Positions 51,652 through 61,367 of a stretch of DNA of 64,000 nucleotides are shown in pieces. Below the pieces are notes generated by a model. It searched no databases and was not told the origin of the DNA. It worked only from the letters and a program-made list of their open reading frames with translations. Within the stretch, counting starts at the first letter, position 1, and each line of letters opens with the position of its first letter. The DNA comes from Flavobacteriia bacterium (lineage in GTDB: Bacteria > Bacteroidota > Bacteroidia > Flavobacteriales_D > Crocinitomicaceae), in contig JACPDW010000016.1 in NCBI GenBank assembly GCA_016183815.1, positions 1-64,000 of the forward strand. The letters are read 5' to 3'. A program made the position numbers and the translations under genes.

Positions 51652-53256
51652 TTACAAATTTTCAAAAAAATCGTTTCCTTTATCGTCAGTTATTATAAAA
51701 GCAGGGAAATCTTTTACTGTTATTTTTCTTACTGCTTCCATACCCAATTCTTCGAAGTCTAAAACTTCTACTGAAATGATATTTTCTTTTGCTAAAATAG
51801 CTGCTGGACCTCCAATCGAACCAAGGTAAAATCCACCATGTTTTTTACATGCAGTCGTTACTTCCTTTGATCTATTGCCTTTGGCCAACATAATCATACT
51901 CCCTCCATGCTGTTGAAATAAATCTACATAAGAATCCATTCTACCTGCTGTTGTCGGACCAAAACTCCCTGAAGGCATCCCTTGTGGTGTTTTAGCCGGA
52001 CCAGCATAATAAACAGGGTGATTTTTGAAATATTCTGGCATGCTTTTTCCTGAATCCAATAACTCTTTTATTTTGGCATGAGCAATGTCACGTGCAACAA
52101 TTAAAGTTCCATTTAATTTCAACCTTGTTTTTATGGGGTATTTTGTTAATTCCTCCAAAATCTCCTTCATTGGTTTGTTTAAATCAATGCTTACTGGTGC
52201 TTCTAAATGAGGTGCTTTTTCAGGTAAAAATTGGCGTGGATTTTTTTCTAATTCTTCTACAAAAAGTCCTTCTTCAGTTATTTTCGCTTTAATATTTCTA
52301 TCAGCAGAACAAGAAACACCTAAACCAACAGGACAAGATGCTGCATGTCGAGGAAGTCGAATAACACGAACATCATGTGTAAAATATTTTCCTCCAAACT
52401 GAGCACCAATTAAACTTTCTTGACATATTTTTTGAACACGTTTTTCCCATTCTAAGTCCCTGAAAGCTTGACCACCCATATTTCCTTCCGTAGGTAAATG
52501 ATCTAGATAACCAGCACTGGCTTTTTTAACGATGGATAAATTGATTTCAGCAGAAGATCCACCAATTACCAAAGCTAAATGATATGGAGGACAAGCAGCA
52601 GTACCTAAGTCTTTTATTTTTTCTCTTACAAATTCCTCTAATGATTTTTCGTTTAATAAAGATTTTGTTTTTTGATACAAAAATGATTTATTAGCAGAAC
52701 CTCCTCCTTTTGCTAAAAATAAAAACTCGTATTTTTTTCCTTTTGTAGCGTAAATATCAATCTGTGCTGGTAAGTTGCTGCCAGAATTTTTTTCTTCAAA
52801 CATGTTTAAAGGAACAATTTGAGAATACCGTAAATTTTTATTTTGATAGGTGTTAAAAATTCCTTTTGAAATAAATTCCTCATCGCACACACCAGTAAAA
52901 ACCAGTTCCCCTTTTTTTGCCATCACAATTGCCGTTCCAGTATCTTGACATGAAGGCAACTGACCTTCTGCTGCCACCACTGCATTTTGAAGTAAGTTAT
53001 ACGCCACAAAACGATCGTTGTCTGTTGCTTCAGGGTCGTCTAAAATTGCACGCAGTTTAGCTAAATGTGCACTTCTTAAATAAAAAGAAACGTCAGACAT
53101 AGCTACTTCTGCTAACAATTCTAAACCTTTTGGTTCTACTCGTATTATTTCATGTTCTCCCCACTTTTCTATATGAACATAATGATCACTAATTTTTCGA
53201 TAAGTAGTATCGTCTTTTAGTATTGGATAGGGTTCTTGATAAAAAAAATCAGCCAT
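51652..53256 (-). CDS. Fumarate hydratase, class I (iron-sulfur)
   Basis: A 534-residue fused-type class I fumarase of the TCA cycle, reversibly hydrating fumarate to malate. The alpha part has the cluster Cys in [12 protein letters not shown], the [18 protein letters not shown] segment and [16 protein letters not shown]. The beta part has [13 protein letters not shown] and [13 protein letters not shown]. The length agrees with single-chain class I enzymes. The [4Fe-4S] cluster makes it oxygen-sensitive. It follows an OmpA-like lipoprotein gene by 10 bp and shares its transcript. Confidence 0.93.
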   Translation of the reverse strand: MADFFYQEPYPILKDDTTYRKISDHYVHIEKWGEHEIIRVEPKGLELLAEVAMSDVSFYLRSAHLAKLRAILDDPEATDNDRFVAYNLLQNAVVAAEGQLPSCQDTGTAIVMAKKGELVFTGVCDEEFISKGIFNTYQNKNLRYSQIVPLNMFEEKNSGSNLPAQIDIYATKGKKYEFLFLAKGGGSANKSFLYQKTKSLLNEKSLEEFVREKIKDLGTAACPPYHLALVIGGSSAEINLSIVKKASAGYLDHLPTEGNMGGQAFRDLEWEKRVQKICQESLIGAQFGGKYFTHDVRVIRLPRHAASCPVGLGVSCSADRNIKAKITEEGLFVEELEKNPRQFLPEKAPHLEAPVSIDLNKPMKEILEELTKYPIKTRLKLNGTLIVARDIAHAKIKELLDSGKSMPEYFKNHPVYYAGPAKTPQGMPSGSFGPTTAGRMDSYVDLFQQHGGSMIMLAKGNRSKEVTTACKKHGGFYLGSIGGPAAILAKENIISVEVLDFEELGMEAVRKITVKDFPAFIITDDKGNDFFENL

Positions 53257-53266
53257 TATTTAACTT

Positions 53267-54160
53267 TTATTGAGGTACATTTTTAGGATTTAACAAGTCG
53301 TAAAATTCATTAATTTTTGGCATTAATATAATACGAGTTCTTCTGTTTGTTGCTTTATTTTCAGGACTATCATTGCTGACCAACGCATTGTATTCTCCTC
53401 TTCCTGCTGCAATGAGGCGATTAGGATTAACCTTGTTTTTTTCTTGTAAAGAACGTACAACAGTTGTTGCTCTTTTTACGCTTAAATCCCAATTGTCTTT
53501 TAAACATGTATTTTTAATTGGAACATTGTCTGTATAACCCTCTATCATAACTTCTAATTCAGGTCTTGACTCTATGATTTTAGCAATATTTGCCAACACT
53601 TCGTCAGCTTTTGGCGTTAGTTCCCAACTACCACTTTTAAATAAAACCTTGTCAGAAATATTAATCATAACCACCGTTTTATCCACTTTAATGTCCACAT
53701 CTCCGTCCTCAAGACCATTTTTTAAAACACCTTTCAAATTTACTGCTAAAGCAAGATTTATCGAATCGGCTTTGGTTTTGGCGGCTTGTAATAGTGTTAT
53801 ATACTTATCTTTTCTTTCCAATTGTGAAAGAGTTTCTTTAATATTGTCGTTGGCAGCTTGAGTCAGAACGGTTAAATCACCTACCTGAGTCAATTGTTTA
53901 TCTCTCAACTTCTTACAATCTTCAAGTTGATCTCGTAAGTCTTTGATTTGTTCGTTTTTATTCATTAAAGAGCTGTTGACTGTGGTAACTTCATTACTAA
54001 ACTTAGCAGATTGACTTTCAGCTAAAAAAAGTTTGTTTTGTGTTTCTGCTAATAAAGCATTACATTTTTTACTTTCTTCTTCCAAAGCAATGTACTTTTT
54101 TTTACTAACCATACATGAACTTAAAAGAATAACAAAAATTAGAATACTATTTATTTTCAT
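53267..54160 (-). CDS. OmpA-family peptidoglycan-binding lipoprotein
   Basis: A 297-residue protein. The N-terminus is a lipoprotein signal (ILLSSC, Cys16). Residues 25-140 form a coiled coil (KKKYIALEEESKKCNALLAETQ and similar heptads). The C-terminal OmpA domain (about 165-290) has FKSGSWELTPKADEVL, IEGYTDNVPI, WDLSVKRATTVV and NRRTRIILMP, the usual peptidoglycan-binding residues. It probably tethers the outer membrane to the cell wall. The gene leads an operon with fumarase, a pairing with no obvious functional logic. Confidence 0.87.
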   Translation of the reverse strand: MKINSILIFVILLSSCMVSKKKYIALEEESKKCNALLAETQNKLFLAESQSAKFSNEVTTVNSSLMNKNEQIKDLRDQLEDCKKLRDKQLTQVGDLTVLTQAANDNIKETLSQLERKDKYITLLQAAKTKADSINLALAVNLKGVLKNGLEDGDVDIKVDKTVVMINISDKVLFKSGSWELTPKADEVLANIAKIIESRPELEVMIEGYTDNVPIKNTCLKDNWDLSVKRATTVVRSLQEKNKVNPNRLIAAGRGEYNALVSNDSPENKATNRRTRIILMPKINEFYDLLNPKNVPQ

Positions 54161-54184
54161 TGTTTATACAATTTATTCAAAAAA

Positions 54185-54192
54185 CAAAACTA
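54185..54192 (-). promoter_or_regulatory. -7 box of the OmpA-fumarase operon
   Basis: TAGTTTTG on the minus strand lies 24 nt before the ATG at 54160. A -33 TTG at the usual spacing is not evident. Confidence 0.4.
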
Positions 54193-54294
54193 AAAAGAAA
54201 AGCTCAAATAATTACATTTTAACATTTTTTTTGCTTAATAATCTTAGATTAAAGATTATTTTCCAAAGTAGGAGATCTTTATAATTAACCTTAA

Positions 54295-54681
54295 TTAATT
54301 GGCTTTCCAAGGATAAAAAAGAGGAAAACGCGGAATTATTACTTTAAATCTTTTATTTGTATTTAAATTTAAAAACTCGTAATACCCTTCCATATATCCG
54401 ATGTCACTTTTAATTTCACAAAAACTTGAATATTGATGTTTTTGTTTGATATCTAAAATTGGTTGAAGTCCGATAACACCAAAACCTTCAACCTCATAGG
54501 GTTCATTTAATGAATCAAAAATATGCCAGTTTCTTTTTATTAGTTGAACTTTTTGTTCTGTATTATTTTCAATAAAAATAGTATATTTATAAATAAATGA
54601 ATTTTCTTCTAAAAAAGAGGTTTTAGGACAAAACTTAACATTGACCGAAACTTTTACACCAGATGTTGTTTTTGTTACCAT
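54295..54681 (-). CDS. apaG: ApaG family protein
   Basis: A 128-residue protein of the ApaG/DUF525 fold (fibronectin-like beta sandwich). Landmarks are VSVNVKFCPKTSFLEEN, YIFIENNTEQKVQLIKR-like YTIFIENNTEQKVQLIKRNW, HIFDSLNEPYEVEGFGVIG and GYMEGYYEF. The length fits the family. Its molecular role is poorly known; in enterobacteria it is linked to magnesium/cobalt efflux and nucleotide signalling. It stands alone here. Confidence 0.9.
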   Translation of the reverse strand: MVTKTTSGVKVSVNVKFCPKTSFLEENSFIYKYTIFIENNTEQKVQLIKRNWHIFDSLNEPYEVEGFGVIGLQPILDIKQKHQYSSFCEIKSDIGYMEGYYEFLNLNTNKRFKVIIPRFPLFYPWKAN

Positions 54682-55233
54682 CCAATTTGTATTAATAACG
54701 ATGCCAAATTAAATTAAAAAAAAATAAATTCGCAAAAATTGTTGATAAATTTTTAATTTTTTTTTAACTTTCTTTTGTTTAGTGAAATCGTTAATAATAC
54801 TTTGTAACATAATTGTAACGATTTTCGATAAAAAATTCTTTATCTACCGTTCAAACTCTTTTCTAGTTTGTATTCCTATTAAATTTAGTATTTGACTTTA
54901 ATTACAAATTTTAAATTTTTTTCAACTTCATAATGACCGCAGTAATCGGAATTCCAGATAAGCGATGATTATCAGCATTGGTTTAAAAATCTGAAAAGTT
55001 AATCTCATTTTTGCTTGTTTTTTGATATGAAATTTTTTAAGTTGTTGTTAATTAGATATTTGTAATGTTAATGTCTTTCTGTAAAATAAACTATTTTAAA
55101 CAAAAAATAAACCGCTGGATTACAAATCCAGCGGAGCGGGGGGAAAAAGAACTTTTTGAAGAAACCGCAGGATTACAAATCTCTGTGTATCAAGTTTTTG
55201 GTTCAATAAGAAAAGTAACCTCTGAAAATCTTT
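54682..55233. other. Gene-free stretch between apaG and gldH with REP-like repeats
   Basis: About 550 bp. An inverted repeat with 9-bp perfect arms (AAATCGTTA 54785-54793, TAACGATTT 54816-54824) lies near the apaG start. REP-like elements are at 55112-55134 and 55164-55181. A 65-codon frame (55065-55262) runs through these repeats and into gldH on the other strand; I judge it spurious. Confidence 0.5.
55112..55134. repeat. REP-like perfect palindrome
   Basis: Arms CCGCTGGATT and AATCCAGCGG are perfect 10-bp complements around a 3-nt centre. A partial second unit (ACCGCAGGATTACAAATC) follows at 55164-55181. The same palindrome, with one arm mismatch, opens both long direct repeats of the island (42128 and 46811). 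Confidence 0.8.
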
Positions 55234-55695
55234 CTAACTTTTTGTTCGCTTATTCACAATAAAGGTGATGTCTAGTAACTCTTTAAGTTCTTTTTGTATT
55301 ACAGCTTGTTCTATAATGAATTGATATTTACCTTTCATAGGAAATTTTTTATTAGGAAAAGTAATTTTATGTTCTACAATACTTCCTGTTTTTTTACCAA
55401 TCCATGTTCCGTCTTCCCTAGCAAATTTTATTTCAAAAGCTTCTTTGGATTTTTTTTTATCTGGAGAGATAGAGTAGATAAAAATCCAGCAATTTGAATA
55501 TGAATAATCCGTAGTACTTCTAAAACTTATATTAAAATCATAAGAACTTAATGTGTCCTTGATGTCTATTGCAAACTTTGGAAGCACTTTACGTGACCAA
55601 ACATTTTTGTTAAATGAGTATGTTTTGGTATAAAAAACTTTTTCTTGACAAGAAGATATTAACAATAAAAGGGATAAAATAAAACTAATTTTCAT
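55234..55695 (-). CDS. gldH: Gliding motility lipoprotein GldH
   Basis: 153 residues from the ATG at 55695 (an ATG at 55710 would add MIIQT). The lipobox LLLISSC follows a short hydrophobic core. The body matches GldH: TDYSYSNCWIFIYSI, FAREDGTWIGKKTGSI and FPMKGKYQFIIEQAV. GldH is an outer-membrane lipoprotein needed for gliding and is found mainly in Flavobacteria-like bacteria; together with type IX sorting domains elsewhere in the window it supports a T9SS-bearing host. It overlaps the end of the RicT-like gene by 11 bp. Confidence 0.85.
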   Translation of the reverse strand: MKISFILSLLLLISSCQEKVFYTKTYSFNKNVWSRKVLPKFAIDIKDTLSSYDFNISFRSTTDYSYSNCWIFIYSISPDKKKSKEAFEIKFAREDGTWIGKKTGSIVEHKITFPNKKFPMKGKYQFIIEQAVIQKELKELLDITFIVNKRTKS

Positions 55696-56947
55696 TGTTT
55701 GGATTATCATTTAAAGGTTTATTTTGATTCCTGTTTCTATTCTTATTATTCTTTTTGTTTTTATTGTGCTGATTTGGATTAATTGCCTGAACATCATTTT
55801 TTTCTTTATTTTCTACTGTCTTATTGAAAGAATGATTTGGATGCTTTTTTTTATTTTTAAACTGCTTATCAAAACGATTTAAACTATCTTGTCCGACTAC
55901 ATTTCCATATTCTGGAATATCAACAATACTTTTTTTCTCAATAAATTCAAGTAAATCTTTTGGTTTTATGCCTTTTTCATTTAATTTTTTAATTTCTTGT
56001 ACTCTATCTGGTGTTAAAGCAATCAAACCAGATTCTCCATTGTACATATACCACATGATTTGCTTAAACAAGTCTGTTTTAACAGGGAAAGCTGTACCTT
56101 TTTCAGTATATAGTTTTGTTTCAATAGATGGGAATGTTTTTAATATTTCTAAATACATATCCAATTCGTAATTGAGACAACATTTTAATTTTCCACATTG
56201 TCCAGCTAATTTAAGTGGATTTAATGATAGTTGTTGATATCTTGCTGAGGAAGTCGCCACTGTTCTGAAATCTGTTAACCAAGTACTACAACACAATTCT
56301 CTTCCACAAGAGCCAATTCCACCTAATTTTGAAGACTCTTGACGTGAACCAATTTGACGCATTTCAATACGAATTTTAAATTGGTCTGCCATATCTTTGA
56401 TTAACTGTCTGAAATCTACTCGTTCTTCAGCAGTATAAAAAAAAGTGGCTTTTGATAAATCACCTTGATATTCAACATCGGAGATTTTCATTTTTAAATC
56501 TAAATTAACGGCTAAAACTCTAGATTGAAACATCAAATCTTTTTCTAATCCTCTAGCTTTAATCCATTTATCAATATCTTCTTTGTTTGCTTTACGAATA
56601 ATTTTTTTCTGTTCTTGTTCTTTTCCATCTGGATTTCTTTTTTGAAACTGAATTTTAGCTAATTCACCAGTTACTGAAACAACACCTACATCATAACCAG
56701 GTGCAACATCAACCACAACCAAATCTCCAGACTGTAAAGGAATATTTTTATCGTTTTTGTAAAACGACTTTCTGCTGTTTTTAAAACGTACTTCAATAAT
56801 TTTTGTACTTTCACCCATAGGTGAATTCATATTTTCTAACCAATCATATACCTCAAGTTTGTTACAGCCATTTGAGGTGCATAAGCCATTATTCTTACAC
56901 CCACCAGGTGTTCCATCTTTAGAATGACATGTTTTACAATTACTCAT
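55685..56947 (-). CDS. ricT: RicT/PSP1 domain protein
   Basis: A 420-residue protein. The N-terminal Cys cluster (NCKTCHSKDGTPGGCKNNGLCTSNGC in parts) is a Bacteroidota addition. The PSP1 core (about 95-290) has the Cys motif GIGSCGRELCCSTWL and AGQCGKLKCCLNYEL, which in the Bacillus RicT complex bind [4Fe-4S] clusters and help direct mRNA processing. The C-terminal 70 residues are low-complexity, rich in Asn and Lys. The gene overlaps gldH, a pairing I recall from other Flavobacteria. A near-consensus -7 box lies just upstream. Confidence 0.85.
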   Translation of the reverse strand: MSNCKTCHSKDGTPGGCKNNGLCTSNGCNKLEVYDWLENMNSPMGESTKIIEVRFKNSRKSFYKNDKNIPLQSGDLVVVDVAPGYDVGVVSVTGELAKIQFQKRNPDGKEQEQKKIIRKANKEDIDKWIKARGLEKDLMFQSRVLAVNLDLKMKISDVEYQGDLSKATFFYTAEERVDFRQLIKDMADQFKIRIEMRQIGSRQESSKLGGIGSCGRELCCSTWLTDFRTVATSSARYQQLSLNPLKLAGQCGKLKCCLNYELDMYLEILKTFPSIETKLYTEKGTAFPVKTDLFKQIMWYMYNGESGLIALTPDRVQEIKKLNEKGIKPKDLLEFIEKKSIVDIPEYGNVVGQDSLNRFDKQFKNKKKHPNHSFNKTVENKEKNDVQAINPNQHNKNKKNNKNRNRNQNKPLNDNPNNEN

Positions 56948-57024
56948 TTAGGGTGTAAAGTTAGCATTAATTTAACGAAAAACACTGATTTTTTTTATGG
57001 TATATCACTTACTCTTTTTTTTAT

Positions 57025-57032
57025 TACTTTTG
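57025..57032 (+). promoter_or_regulatory. -7 box of the E2-PorE operon
   Basis: TACTTTTG lies 20 nt before the E2 start codon. No TTG at the -33 position is seen. Confidence 0.45.
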
Positions 57033-57052
57033 CAAAGTATTTAAAATAAACA

Positions 57053-58387
57053 ATGGCTCAAATTGAAATAAAATTACCCAAAATGGGGGAAAGTGTTACC
57101 GAAGCAACAATAACTAATTGGTTAAAAAATATCGGTGATCAAGTTGAATTAGATGAACCTTTAGTTGAAGTGGCTACAGATAAAGTAGATAATGAATTAC
57201 CTTCTGAAGCTAAAGGAATACTTATAAAAAGATTTTTTGAAAAAGATCAAGTAGCCCAAGTTGGTGATGTGATTGCACTTATTTCTTCTGATGGATTAGC
57301 TGTTGAAGAAATACAAACTCCAGTGGTACAACAAAATAATACTAGTTCAGAAACTGTTGTAGAAAAATCTTCACCTATTACAAATAATTCACAAAACAAT
57401 TCCATTTCCTCAAATAGATTTTATTCACCTTTAGTTAAAAGCATCGCCGATAAAGAAGGAATCAATTACAATGAGTTAGAGCAAATACCTGGTACAGGAC
57501 AAGATGGAAGAGTAAGTAAAAAAGACATTCTTCAATACGTCGAAAATAGAAAAAACACAATACAAACTCCTGATGAGGTAAAACAAGAAACTGTCCAAAC
57601 TTCAACACCAATACTTTCTAATCACAGCAATGTAACAAATGCAACAGTTAAACCAGAACCAGTAATTATTCCTAATTCAGGAGATGAAATTATTGAGATG
57701 GATAGAATGAGAAAGCTTATAGCTGAACACATGTTAATGTCTGTTCATACCTCACCTCATGTAACCTCATTCGTCGAAGCAGACGTGACAAATATTGTGA
57801 TTTGGAGAAATAAAATTAAAAAAGTTTTTGAACAAAGAGAAGGTGAAAGCATTACATTTACACCTATTTTTATTGAAGCAGTAAGCAAAGCAATAAAAGA
57901 TTTCCCGATGATAAATGTATCCGTTAGCGGAAACCATATTATTAAAAGAAAAGACATTAATATTGGTATGGCGACAGCTTTACCTTCAGGTAATTTAATT
58001 GTACCTGTAATTAAAAATGCCGATCGTTTTAATTTAACAGGATTAACGAAAACGGTAAACGAGTTAGCAAAAAATGCTAGAAACAATAAATTAAAACCTG
58101 AAGACATTCAAGGAGGTACTTATACTGTAACTAATGTTGGGTCTTTCGGAAATGTAATGGGCACTCCAATAATAAATCAACCTCAAGTGGCGATAATGGC
58201 TTTAGGTGCTATTAGAAAAATCCCAGCTGTAATCGAAACCCCTGAAGGTGATTTTATTGGTATTCGACATAAAATGTTTTTATCTCATTCCTATGACCAC
58301 AGAGTTGTAGATGGAGCATTAGGAGGACAGTTTGTTCGACGTGTTGCAGATTATTTAGAACAATTTGATATAAATCGAGAACTTTAA
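57053..58387 (+). CDS. 2-oxo acid dehydrogenase E2 subunit (dihydrolipoyl acyltransferase)
   Basis: A 444-residue E2 component. The lipoyl domain (1-76) has MGESVTEATI and the lipoylated Lys44 in ATDKVD. The E1/E3-binding domain is at about 123-165 (SPLVKSIADKEGINYNELEQIPGTGQDGRVSKKDI in part). The catalytic domain ends with HSYDHRVVDGALGG, holding the His and Asp. The opening KLPKMGESVTEATI is typical of the branched-chain 2-oxo acid complex in Flavobacteria, but pyruvate or 2-oxoglutarate complexes cannot be excluded. It heads a four-gene operon; E1 and E3 are elsewhere. Confidence 0.9.
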   Translation: MAQIEIKLPKMGESVTEATITNWLKNIGDQVELDEPLVEVATDKVDNELPSEAKGILIKRFFEKDQVAQVGDVIALISSDGLAVEEIQTPVVQQNNTSSETVVEKSSPITNNSQNNSISSNRFYSPLVKSIADKEGINYNELEQIPGTGQDGRVSKKDILQYVENRKNTIQTPDEVKQETVQTSTPILSNHSNVTNATVKPEPVIIPNSGDEIIEMDRMRKLIAEHMLMSVHTSPHVTSFVEADVTNIVIWRNKIKKVFEQREGESITFTPIFIEAVSKAIKDFPMINVSVSGNHIIKRKDINIGMATALPSGNLIVPVIKNADRFNLTGLTKTVNELAKNARNNKLKPEDIQGGTYTVTNVGSFGNVMGTPIINQPQVAIMALGAIRKIPAVIETPEGDFIGIRHKMFLSHSYDHRVVDGALGGQFVRRVADYLEQFDINREL

Positions 58388-58398
58388 AAAAATTTGTT

Positions 58399-60513
58399 AT
58401 GAAAAAAATCTTACTTATTACCACATTTTTTCTTATACTTTTTAATTTAAGAGCTCAATATGATTCTTTACAATTAGTTAAAGCAATCAATTCCTCTAGT
58501 GAAAAAGATTTAGTAGCTGATAACAGTAGGATGATTGAAGAAGGGTATTATTTTCATGCTTATTTGATGGCAAAAAAATTAGTAGAGATTAATCCTGAAA
58601 GTTCAAATTATTGTTATAGATTAGCATTTTTAACTTTAGAGTTGTATTCAGATTTTATAACAGCAAAACCATTGTTAGAAAAAGCCATTTTAAATGTGGA
58701 TGTAAATTTTGATATGTATTCTGTAAATGAAAAAAGTGCATCATTGGACGCATATTATCACATGGGAAGATGTTATCATTTGAATAATGATATACCAAAA
58801 GCAAGGGCATTTTATACAAAGTTTTTAGAAGAAACTAAAGGTAAATCTCCAATGATTGCTCAAGCAAATTTAAGATTGTTACAATGTGATGTAGCTGAAA
58901 AATTACTTGCTACTCCAAAAAAATATAGAGTGAAAAACTTAGGTAAAGTGGTGAATACTAATGAACCTGAATATTCTCCTGTAATTTCTTTAGATGGTTC
59001 AGCCCTCTATTTTACATCTAGAAAAGAATGGCCAGGAAAAGAATCTAATAAATTTAGAGACCCAAGTACCAACTTTTTACCTGAAGATATTTATGTTAGT
59101 TATCTAGATTTCGATAGCACTTGGACTACACCAACTAAATTAGATTTTTGTGACCCAGAACAAATGGAAGCCAGTATTTCAGTTAGTTCTGATGAAAGAA
59201 GAATTTATGTTTATCAAGATATAATTGGAGCAGGTGACATCTTTTTTTCTGATTTAACAGACAATAAATTTAAAGAGCTCAATCATTTTAAAGCAAGAAA
59301 CGTAAATACAAAATACTGGGAACCTCATTCTAGTGTTTCTCCCGATGGGTTGATTATGTATTTTACTTCTGACAGACCTGGAGGACTTGGTGGAAGAGAC
59401 ATTTATAAAATTCAAAAATTACCTGATGGGACTTGGTCTCAACCTATTAATATGGGACCAAAAATCAATACTCCTTATGATGAAGATTGTCCGTTCTTAG
59501 CAATAGATAATAAAAGTCTTTATTTTTCAAGTAATGGACCTAAAAGTATGGGTGGTTTTGATGTGTTTTTAACAATTTTAGACAATGAAGGAGTTTGGTC
59601 TGACCCAATTAACTTAGGTTATCCTTTAAATTCAACTAATGACGATGTTTTTTACACTACTACTGTAAATGGTTTAAAAGGATATTTATCCTCTTTTAGA
59701 GAAGGCGGTTACGGAGAGAAAGACATTTACGAAATTCAAAACGACTTCTTAGGGTTAAACCAATTGGCTGTATTTAAAGGTAGAATTAAAACTTTAAATG
59801 ACAAAGCGATTCCAGAAAGTATGGGAATTTTTGTCAATTGTTTAGATTGTGGTGATGGGGTTAAAAGAAATGTATTTCCAAATCTTAGAAATGGTTTATA
59901 TTATTCTGCATTGGAGCCATGTCGTCAATATGAATTGATATTTTATTACGTCAAAGAAGGTAAACAAACAGATTTTTATAAGGAAAACGTATCAACTGAC
60001 TGTTATAAAAAATACGATGAAATTTATCGAGAAGTATTGTTAGATGTGGATAAAATGGAAGTGGTTAAATACGATACAACAAAAGTATTGGTTAATAACG
60101 TAGAAGTAAAAGTGGGTGATGATATTGGTAAAGTAATTAATATCAATCCAATTTATTTCGACTTTGACAAATTTAATATTCGTCCTGATGCAGCCATTGA
60201 ATTAGATAAGATTGTTAAAATCATGAACGAATACCCTGGAATTGAAATTGAATTAGGATCACATACTGACTGTAGAGGAAAGATGGTATATAATGATTGG
60301 CTTTCTCAACAACGTGCTACTTCTTCTGCAAATTACATAAAAGAAAGAATTAAAAATCCTCAACGTATTTATGGAAAAGGTTATGGTGAGAGAAATTTAA
60401 AAGTTGATTGTCCTTGTGAAGGAAAATCAGAGAAAAAACAAGCTCAAAAATGTGCTGAAGAAGTTCATCAATTGAATAGGAGAACTGAATTTTTAGTGAT
60501 TAAATTAAAATAA
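58399..60513 (+). CDS. PorE-like OmpA/PD40/TPR protein (type IX secretion associated)
   Basis: A 704-residue exported protein. Domain order: signal peptide (to FNLRAQ), TPR-like helices (about 30-155; AYYHMGRCYHLNNDIPKARAFYTK), a PD40 beta-propeller (about 180-460; EYSPVISLDGSALYFTSR, SVSPDGLIMYFTSDRPGGLGG, FLAIDNKSLYFSSNGPKSMGG), a beta-sandwich carboxypeptidase-regulatory-like part (about 470-560) and an OmpA peptidoglycan-binding domain (about 590-704; YFDFDKFNIRPDA, SHTDCRGK). That order equals PorE, which anchors the type IX machinery to the cell wall in Porphyromonas. Similar multidomain proteins with other roles exist, so the call is moderate. Confidence 0.7.
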   Translation: MKKILLITTFFLILFNLRAQYDSLQLVKAINSSSEKDLVADNSRMIEEGYYFHAYLMAKKLVEINPESSNYCYRLAFLTLELYSDFITAKPLLEKAILNVDVNFDMYSVNEKSASLDAYYHMGRCYHLNNDIPKARAFYTKFLEETKGKSPMIAQANLRLLQCDVAEKLLATPKKYRVKNLGKVVNTNEPEYSPVISLDGSALYFTSRKEWPGKESNKFRDPSTNFLPEDIYVSYLDFDSTWTTPTKLDFCDPEQMEASISVSSDERRIYVYQDIIGAGDIFFSDLTDNKFKELNHFKARNVNTKYWEPHSSVSPDGLIMYFTSDRPGGLGGRDIYKIQKLPDGTWSQPINMGPKINTPYDEDCPFLAIDNKSLYFSSNGPKSMGGFDVFLTILDNEGVWSDPINLGYPLNSTNDDVFYTTTVNGLKGYLSSFREGGYGEKDIYEIQNDFLGLNQLAVFKGRIKTLNDKAIPESMGIFVNCLDCGDGVKRNVFPNLRNGLYYSALEPCRQYELIFYYVKEGKQTDFYKENVSTDCYKKYDEIYREVLLDVDKMEVVKYDTTKVLVNNVEVKVGDDIGKVININPIYFDFDKFNIRPDAAIELDKIVKIMNEYPGIEIELGSHTDCRGKMVYNDWLSQQRATSSANYIKERIKNPQRIYGKGYGERNLKVDCPCEGKSEKKQAQKCAEEVHQLNRRTEFLVIKLK

Positions 60514-61361
60514 TGAAGCTTAATTTAACTCGCCCAATTGCTTTTTTTGATATTGAATCAACTGGTATTAATGTTAGTAAAGACAGGATTGTTGAAATTG
60601 CAATTGTTAAAATTAATGTTGATGGGTCTAAAGAAACTTTTCACTCATTGGTAAATCCTCAAATGTCCATTCCAGCTCAAGTAGTTGAAATTCACGGTAT
60701 AGACGATGATAAAGTTAAAAATGCTCCAATATTTTCAGCAATTGCAGAAGAAATCAAATTATTTTTAAATTCAGCTGATTTAGCGGGCTATAATTCGTAT
60801 AAATTAGATATTCCATTGTTAGTTGAAGAATTTTTAAGAGCAGGAACAGAAATAGATTTTGACAACAGAAAAGTAGTAGATGTTCAAAATATTTTTCACA
60901 AAATGGAACAAAGAACACTTTCTGCAGCTTATAAATTTTATTGCAATAAAGATTTACAAAATGCCCATTCTGCATTGATTGATACAGAAGCAACTTTAGA
61001 AGTACTAGAATCTCAATTGGATAAATATTCAAATTTAAATAATTCAGTAGATTTTTTATCAGAATTTTCATCAATAAATGATTTTGAACGAGTGGATTTT
61101 GCTGGTAGATTAGCAAAAAATGCTCAAAATAAAGTAATCTATAATTTTGGAAAACACAAAGGGAAAACAGTTGAAGAAGTAATGGAATTAGAACAAGGAT
61201 ACTACGGTTGGTTTGTTTCAGAACAAACTGATTTTCCTAAATATTCTAAATTGATGTTAAAAAAAGAAATGTTACGAATAAAAGAAAGTAAAAAAAATTC
61301 AAACAATTTATCTGAAGATAAACTTGATGCATTAAAAAATAAATTCAACTCATCCAAATAG
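60513..61361 (+). CDS. DEDDh 3'-5' exonuclease (DnaQ-like) with C-terminal DUF3820-like domain
   Basis: A 282-residue exonuclease. Residues 1-175 have FFDIESTGIN (metal residues), IVKINVDGSKETFHSLVNP, HGIDDDKV, GYNSYKLDIPLL and AHSALIDTEATLEVL (His and Asp). This is a free-standing proofreading or repair nuclease, distinct from the exonuclease fused in DnaE. The C-terminal VIYNFGKHKGKTVEEVMELEQGYYGWFV matches a small domain often attached to such enzymes. It overlaps the PorE-like stop by one base (TAATG). Confidence 0.85.
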   Translation: MKLNLTRPIAFFDIESTGINVSKDRIVEIAIVKINVDGSKETFHSLVNPQMSIPAQVVEIHGIDDDKVKNAPIFSAIAEEIKLFLNSADLAGYNSYKLDIPLLVEEFLRAGTEIDFDNRKVVDVQNIFHKMEQRTLSAAYKFYCNKDLQNAHSALIDTEATLEVLESQLDKYSNLNNSVDFLSEFSSINDFERVDFAGRLAKNAQNKVIYNFGKHKGKTVEEVMELEQGYYGWFVSEQTDFPKYSKLMLKKEMLRIKESKKNSNNLSEDKLDALKNKFNSSK

Positions 61362-61367
61362 CTAAAA

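Noticed and set aside
55065-55262. 65-codon frame as a gene
   Set aside because: It spans two palindromic repeats and the 3' end of gldH on the other strand.
60513-61361. Replicative epsilon subunit DnaQ
   Set aside because: DnaE already carries a fused proofreading domain, and this protein has a different C-terminal domain, so a separate repair role is more likely.
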